Shown one piece after another: positions 48,432 to 64,000 of a DNA stretch of 64,000 nt. This DNA is from Branchiostoma lanceolatum. Lineage: Eukaryota > Chordata > Leptocardii > Amphioxiformes > Branchiostomatidae. The translations under genes and the position numbers were made by a program. The notes beneath the pieces were generated by a model. The model saw only the letters and a list, made by a program, of their open reading frames with translations, did no database searches and was not told the origin of the DNA. The stretch covers positions 37,517,193 through 37,581,192 of the forward strand of contig NC_089723.1 of assembly GCF_035083965.1 (NCBI RefSeq). The letters are read 5' to 3'. How positions within the stretch are numbered: position 1 is the stretch's first letter; each line of letters opens with the position of its first letter.

Positions 48432-49084
48432 GTGATTTTTGTCGTACGATCACAAACTGGGGCATTTTGTTAATAGTCGTGTATGACAGTATGTCTGCGT
48501 TAGAAGGTTGCCTTAGATCCTTGTCGGCGGTTGGTTTTGTCATCACTTGAAAATTTACAACAACACCGTACGAAGGCGTACGACGAATATGGCGTAAGCA
48601 CGAAGGTGTTTTCTTAAAGAAGTTTACTGTACTAGTTACGATGGCACTGGACACTGGTAAAAATGTCGATTTCTATGTGAAATATTTGCTATCCGACCAA
48701 TATACATATAGCATTCGTAACTTGATAGTGACAGAGGCATGGAGACAACTACAAAGGTAACTACACAGGTAGCTGCATGTACATTCTGAAACCTACCTTT
48801 CTGTTGACTTCTGGGACTCGCAAAGTCATGGATTGTTAAAAAACGACCTTAAGGACTTTTGAGCGTCAGCCGTTCTACGTGTACCAAGGAAGAGGACCTC
48901 CTTGCGTGTACACTGCAAACGACGTAAACTTACCTACAAGGCAATCTTCTTCACTTATGGACAGTACAGTTCCAGAAGTTAGCACACCTGTTCTTATTCA
49001 ACTTCCTCCTTGACGCAGGTATAAACGAGGTTCAACGTGACCTTTGATATGGCCATTGTTTAACAAGCGCTCGCACGTGACCCC

Positions 49085-49175
49085 AATCACAGCCCAGTGA
49101 TTGGCTGAAGATGTTTGTTCATGAAATCCGATAACTTGTTTTTGTTTGAGTTGACGTCATATGCGTATAAATATC
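49085..49175 (+). promoter_or_regulatory. Orphan core-promoter-like cluster (CCAAT boxes plus TATA)
   Basis: CCAATCA (49083-49089) and GATTGG (49099-49104) are followed about 60 bp later by a TATAAAT word (~49164) on the plus strand. No plus-strand gene is recognised in the next kilobase; the 133-codon frame at 49115-49516 shows no family motif and starts before the TATA. It may be an unannotated non-coding transcript or a chance cluster. Confidence 0.3.
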
Positions 49176-49726
49176 TGCCCGTGCGCTCTCGTCTAGAGAC
49201 TGGCAAGGTTTTATTATCGCTCTTGCAACGAATAGTACTCTATGCTGATAAAAAAGAATTACTGCAAACTCTGTCTGTTTCATTTCGTTATCATAAGAAT
49301 ATTGACACAATATTCGTTTCCACTTCTATTACCTTATGCCCTGGCGTTAAACCACCATCAAGTGATCTAGACCTTCTTTTAGTTTACCATGGTACCATAC
49401 AACGTCAGTTATCGATGCGTTTTAGTCATTTATTTTGTGTCAACATTAAGTTATGGGTTACTGCTAGCTGTTTTTCTGTCCTTTTCATTTTCGGTAGACA
49501 GCTGACATGTGTATAAAATCAGCATGGCATCTTTTTATCTGTTTTATCTACACTTTTAACATCACATTACCAACACCGTAAATGTCACGTTGCATATTAT
49601 TTCGTGAAATGCCCATTCAAGTAGACAGAGAAAATACATTTTCTTTACATCATCATTCTTTCGGACGGCTCCATTGCCTTTCATTGTCCCTTTTCCATAC
49701 TTAATCATCTCATAGCAACATTGCAA

Positions 49727-50110
49727 GTAGCTGGCAAAACAAAGAGAAAGTGAAAGTGCATATTGTCATGAGATTCGTCACAAGTTGAGGAGGGAGTCCG
49801 CATCTCTGAGTGCCTCTTGCATGTCCTGGTGCCCGGAGTACGTACATGCGTCTTCCAACCCCAGATCTCAAAATCATTAGATTTTGAACCCCCCAGCGGC
49901 TTGATCAGTTGGTACATTACAAGTAGCTAGTAAAACAAAGAGCAAGTGGACGTACACATAATTCATCTTGAGAATCGCGAGAAAGGTGTATTCGGAGAGT
50001 TGAAGAAGGAGTACCCAGAGTACGTACATGCGTCCTCCAACCCCAGCGGATTGATTCGGAACATTCTTTACATTGTACAATTGTTTGCAATAAAGTTATC
50101 ATTATCATCA
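49727..50110 (-). pseudogene. Two relic tandem copies of the NUDT2 terminal exon end
   Basis: The end of the NUDT2 last exon (50165-50285: 'ggtgtccgcatctct.agtgcctcttgcatgtcc', 'gagtacgtac.cgcatcttccaacccca') is copied with decay at about 49790-49870 and 49975-50050. Each copy is preceded by a 'aaacaaag.gaaagtg' word, near 49738, 49933 and 50119, so the unit is about 190 bp. The copies lack an open Nudix frame. They lie 3' of the NUDT2 stop and may be transcribed as UTR. Confidence 0.8.
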
Positions 50111-50170
50111 TTATTACAAATAGTGTGCGAAACAAAGACAAAGTGGAAGTTCTCATTATACTGCAAATCG

Positions 50171-51172
<1,002 letters not shown>

Positions 51173-51539
51173 TCATAATATCATACTGGCTACGTATAGA
51201 GTATTTTCATGAATAATGATCATACAGCTTTTTAATCTTGGTAATCTTTAAATTTCATATTGCATCCCTACTATTTTATGACATATGCCAAGTGGAATGT
51301 TTTACTTTCCACATGGTAGGGGTGTACAGGTTGTGCGAAGCAGGAATAACATAACACTAAACTCATTAGAAACAGATTATGATTCTAAAATATAACCCTA
51401 ATATAAAAAAGAATTAATTATGTCTCGTTTTATATTTATTTTGATACTATAATGCTCAAATATATTTTTCTTTGCGCCTAAAATAATCTATTGTCCCCTA
51501 TCAGTTGGAAGTGGCATCTGCTTTTTAGGCGCCTTTTCT

Positions 51540-51560
51540 AAAATCAAAGATGGCGGGCAT
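51540..51560 (+). promoter_or_regulatory. YY1-type promoter element between NUDT2 and KIF24
   Basis: AAAGATGGCGGG (51546-51557) matches the AAGATGGCGGC-type YY1 element often found just downstream of transcription starts. It lies in the divergent interval (ATGs at 51073 and 53232), so it may mark a KIF24 5' exon or the shared promoter. Confidence 0.4.
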
Positions 51561-53231
51561 TTATCATGTTATTGTAGTTCGGATTTGGATTGTAGTTCGT
51601 TGAGGGGCTTTGTCGGGTTCTGAAGGTTTTATTGTGTTTGTTTAGTCAAGGCTGGGGCTCTAACTTGGCGTCTGGGACGCTAATCTTCTAGCAAGAACCT
51701 GTACAGATTTATGAAAGGTAAGGCACTCTACTTCCCATGTTTGAAACCGACCGTTTTGACCGGTAACACAACCGGAACGTTTGAAATATTTTTGAGGGAT
51801 CGAACTGCCGCAAATATTTTGCGCGGATAAATGTTGTCCCGAAAAGGGTAACACACAATTGCACAACTTTGAAATGTAAGTCTTTTCTAGTTCATGATTT
51901 TTCAACTTGTACAGAGTGCAGCATTTGTATATTATACGTGTTTCCAACTTCTCGAAGATTTCTGAAAATTATACGATGTTGTTTCACGGTATAATTTTTG
52001 TTATATGAATGAATTTCAGTCAAGACTGCATATTGAAACTTGCAAATTTATTTTTCGATATTGAACGGAAATTACAAAAGGAACTTTGTGTCCCTCTCTC
52101 TATCAATCACTGTAACAAATTTATTTAGCCTCTAGGTTAGATCTAGACCAGGCCGTAAAAAACTTATGTTTACCACCCGAGCCTTAGGGTTAGCCGTGGC
52201 GACTAACCGACCCTATGAAACACTCGACAAAATATTTCAAAATGTTGAATACCAGCTTTGACAAGACTACACAGACGAATACCATTTTCCATGGAACCTC
52301 GAGATTTCAAATCTATTTTACAATTTTACCATATCCAAACGTGTGCTGACATATGCCACACCCACAATCCTGATCATTTGGCGTGAGAACTTGCAGATAC
52401 TGTACTGTACATTCATTTACTTCCACAATAACTGCATTTTGCAGTAGGAGGATAAGGTTTTTTTATCGGTTGAAATAATTTCTTCTTACGGTAGTAATTC
52501 ATGACTTGAATATTATTGGGAATGCAGATTTGCAGTGTCACGAAGTTGCGGAGGAGAGGTCATCATGAAAATAAAACCACCACAAACATATCAAGATTTA
52601 CAGTATACAGATTTTCATTGTTCTCCCTTGGGGATTCCCAAACATTTCCCTTACCCTTTGGCATGGTGTGATATCCCTAAATATTTAATGACAAAATGAC
52701 CTTTGTGAATGGACAGAACCCAGATAGAAGCACCATATATACATGTCAGCAAGCAATACACCAGTAATGCATTTACAATTCAGATTTCAGATCATGGCTA
52801 CTACTTGTGTGTACTACGACCTTGAATGAGATTATTTACTATCAGCAAGAATAACAAGAACAACATTAGCTCCTAAAACAACGGGAGCTAATTGAATCAT
52901 TAGCATACAACATTGTCTTAACTCACTATTCTATTGAACCATCTGAAATTGTCTTCACTTCAGTAACATATCCGTTCAGAGTTTTGGTATAAAAACTAGT
53001 TCTAACAGATCTTTCTTTAGTCACTGACGAAAAATAGCGGATGCTGTCTGAAACATCTGACTATTTTGGGCTTATTAGCAAAAATGTTTTTAAAACCTCC
53101 ATGGTACAGGTGACATAAGAATGCTGATTTTTTTTCAGCAAAACAACAAAATAGAATCCTGATACAGTCAAAGTATTTTGAAGCGCAATTCTGTGTCAAC
53201 AAAATTGTTTTCACAATTCACATTACAGATC
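51560..53231. other. KIF24 upstream/5' intron region
   Basis: KIF24's first coding exon is preceded by a splice acceptor-like sequence (cattacag|atcATG), so an upstream untranslated exon probably lies near the YY1 site, with this stretch as intron 1. It contains a MITE of the 'tttacagta' family (52440-52610) and a fragment of the 'gtcactgacgaaa..agcggatgctgtctgaaac' family (53020-53070). No ORF of note. Confidence 0.45.

Positions 53232-64000
<10,769 letters not shown>

Larger units (their letters stand above)
48175..50170. other. Intergenic region between the 705-aa gene and NUDT2
   Basis: Apart from the two promoter-like patches and the NUDT2 exon relics (49727-50110), nothing recognisable was seen. 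The transcripts on both sides are on the minus strand, so this holds the 705-aa gene's promoter and the NUDT2 3' UTR. Confidence 0.45.

Noticed and set aside
49115..49516. 133-codon plus-strand ORF as a gene
   Set aside because: No recognisable domain, and it begins upstream of the putative TATA box. Conservation cannot be judged.

Overview
The window reads as nuclear DNA of an invertebrate deuterostome, most likely a cephalochordate (amphioxus/Branchiostoma). It has intron-rich genes with GT-AG introns, chordate-type orthologues, and dense CR1/L2-like LINE fragments, tRNA-derived SINEs, foldback MITEs and minisatellites. The species is inferred from style and gene content, not proven.

Layout. 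1-7.3 kb holds repeats: a TCAC microsatellite, a degenerate ~177-bp duplication series, and a ~3.75-kb repeat-built element whose two ends are inverted hairpins. 7.34-34.26 kb (+) is a complete bifunctional peptidylglycine alpha-amidating monooxygenase gene (PAM). I rebuilt it as 24 coding exons, 972 codons plus stop, in frame throughout, with all expected copper, zinc and catalytic residues of PHM and PAL. Its introns carry many mobile elements, among them a 7.7-kb hAT-like element with an 8-bp target duplication and a TTAA-flanked foldback MITE. 34.3-38.3 kb is 3' UTR and intergenic repeats. 38.35-41.32 kb (-) is a complete four-exon TatD-family nuclease (285 aa). 42.38-44.25 kb (+) is a small three-exon gene (118 aa) of unknown name, with a perfect RFX X-box just before its ATG. 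46.06-48.17 kb (-) is an uninterrupted 705-codon ORF with a repetitive Ala/Val/Gly region. 50.17-51.07 kb (-) is NUDT2 (diadenosine tetraphosphatase). 53.23 kb to the window end (+) is the 5' part of KIF24 (SAM domain plus kinesin-13-like motor), divergent from NUDT2 as in the human genome.

Most notable points. (1) KIF24 intron 2 is made, from splice donor to splice acceptor, of an antisense CR1-like LINE fragment, a candidate for retroelement-derived intron gain. (2) Short tandem duplications have copied exon edges: the PAM exon 11 donor four times, the NUDT2 terminal exon, a pseudo-exon in the 118-aa gene, and the PAM stop region. (3) The 3.75-kb element has 126-bp (42-codon) repeats open on both strands. 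(4) The 705-aa single-exon gene and the X-box-linked 118-aa gene are the best candidates for undescribed proteins.

The genes share no obvious pathway. PAM acts in neuropeptide maturation, TatD and NUDT2 in nucleotide and nucleic-acid metabolism, and KIF24 in centriole and cilium control.
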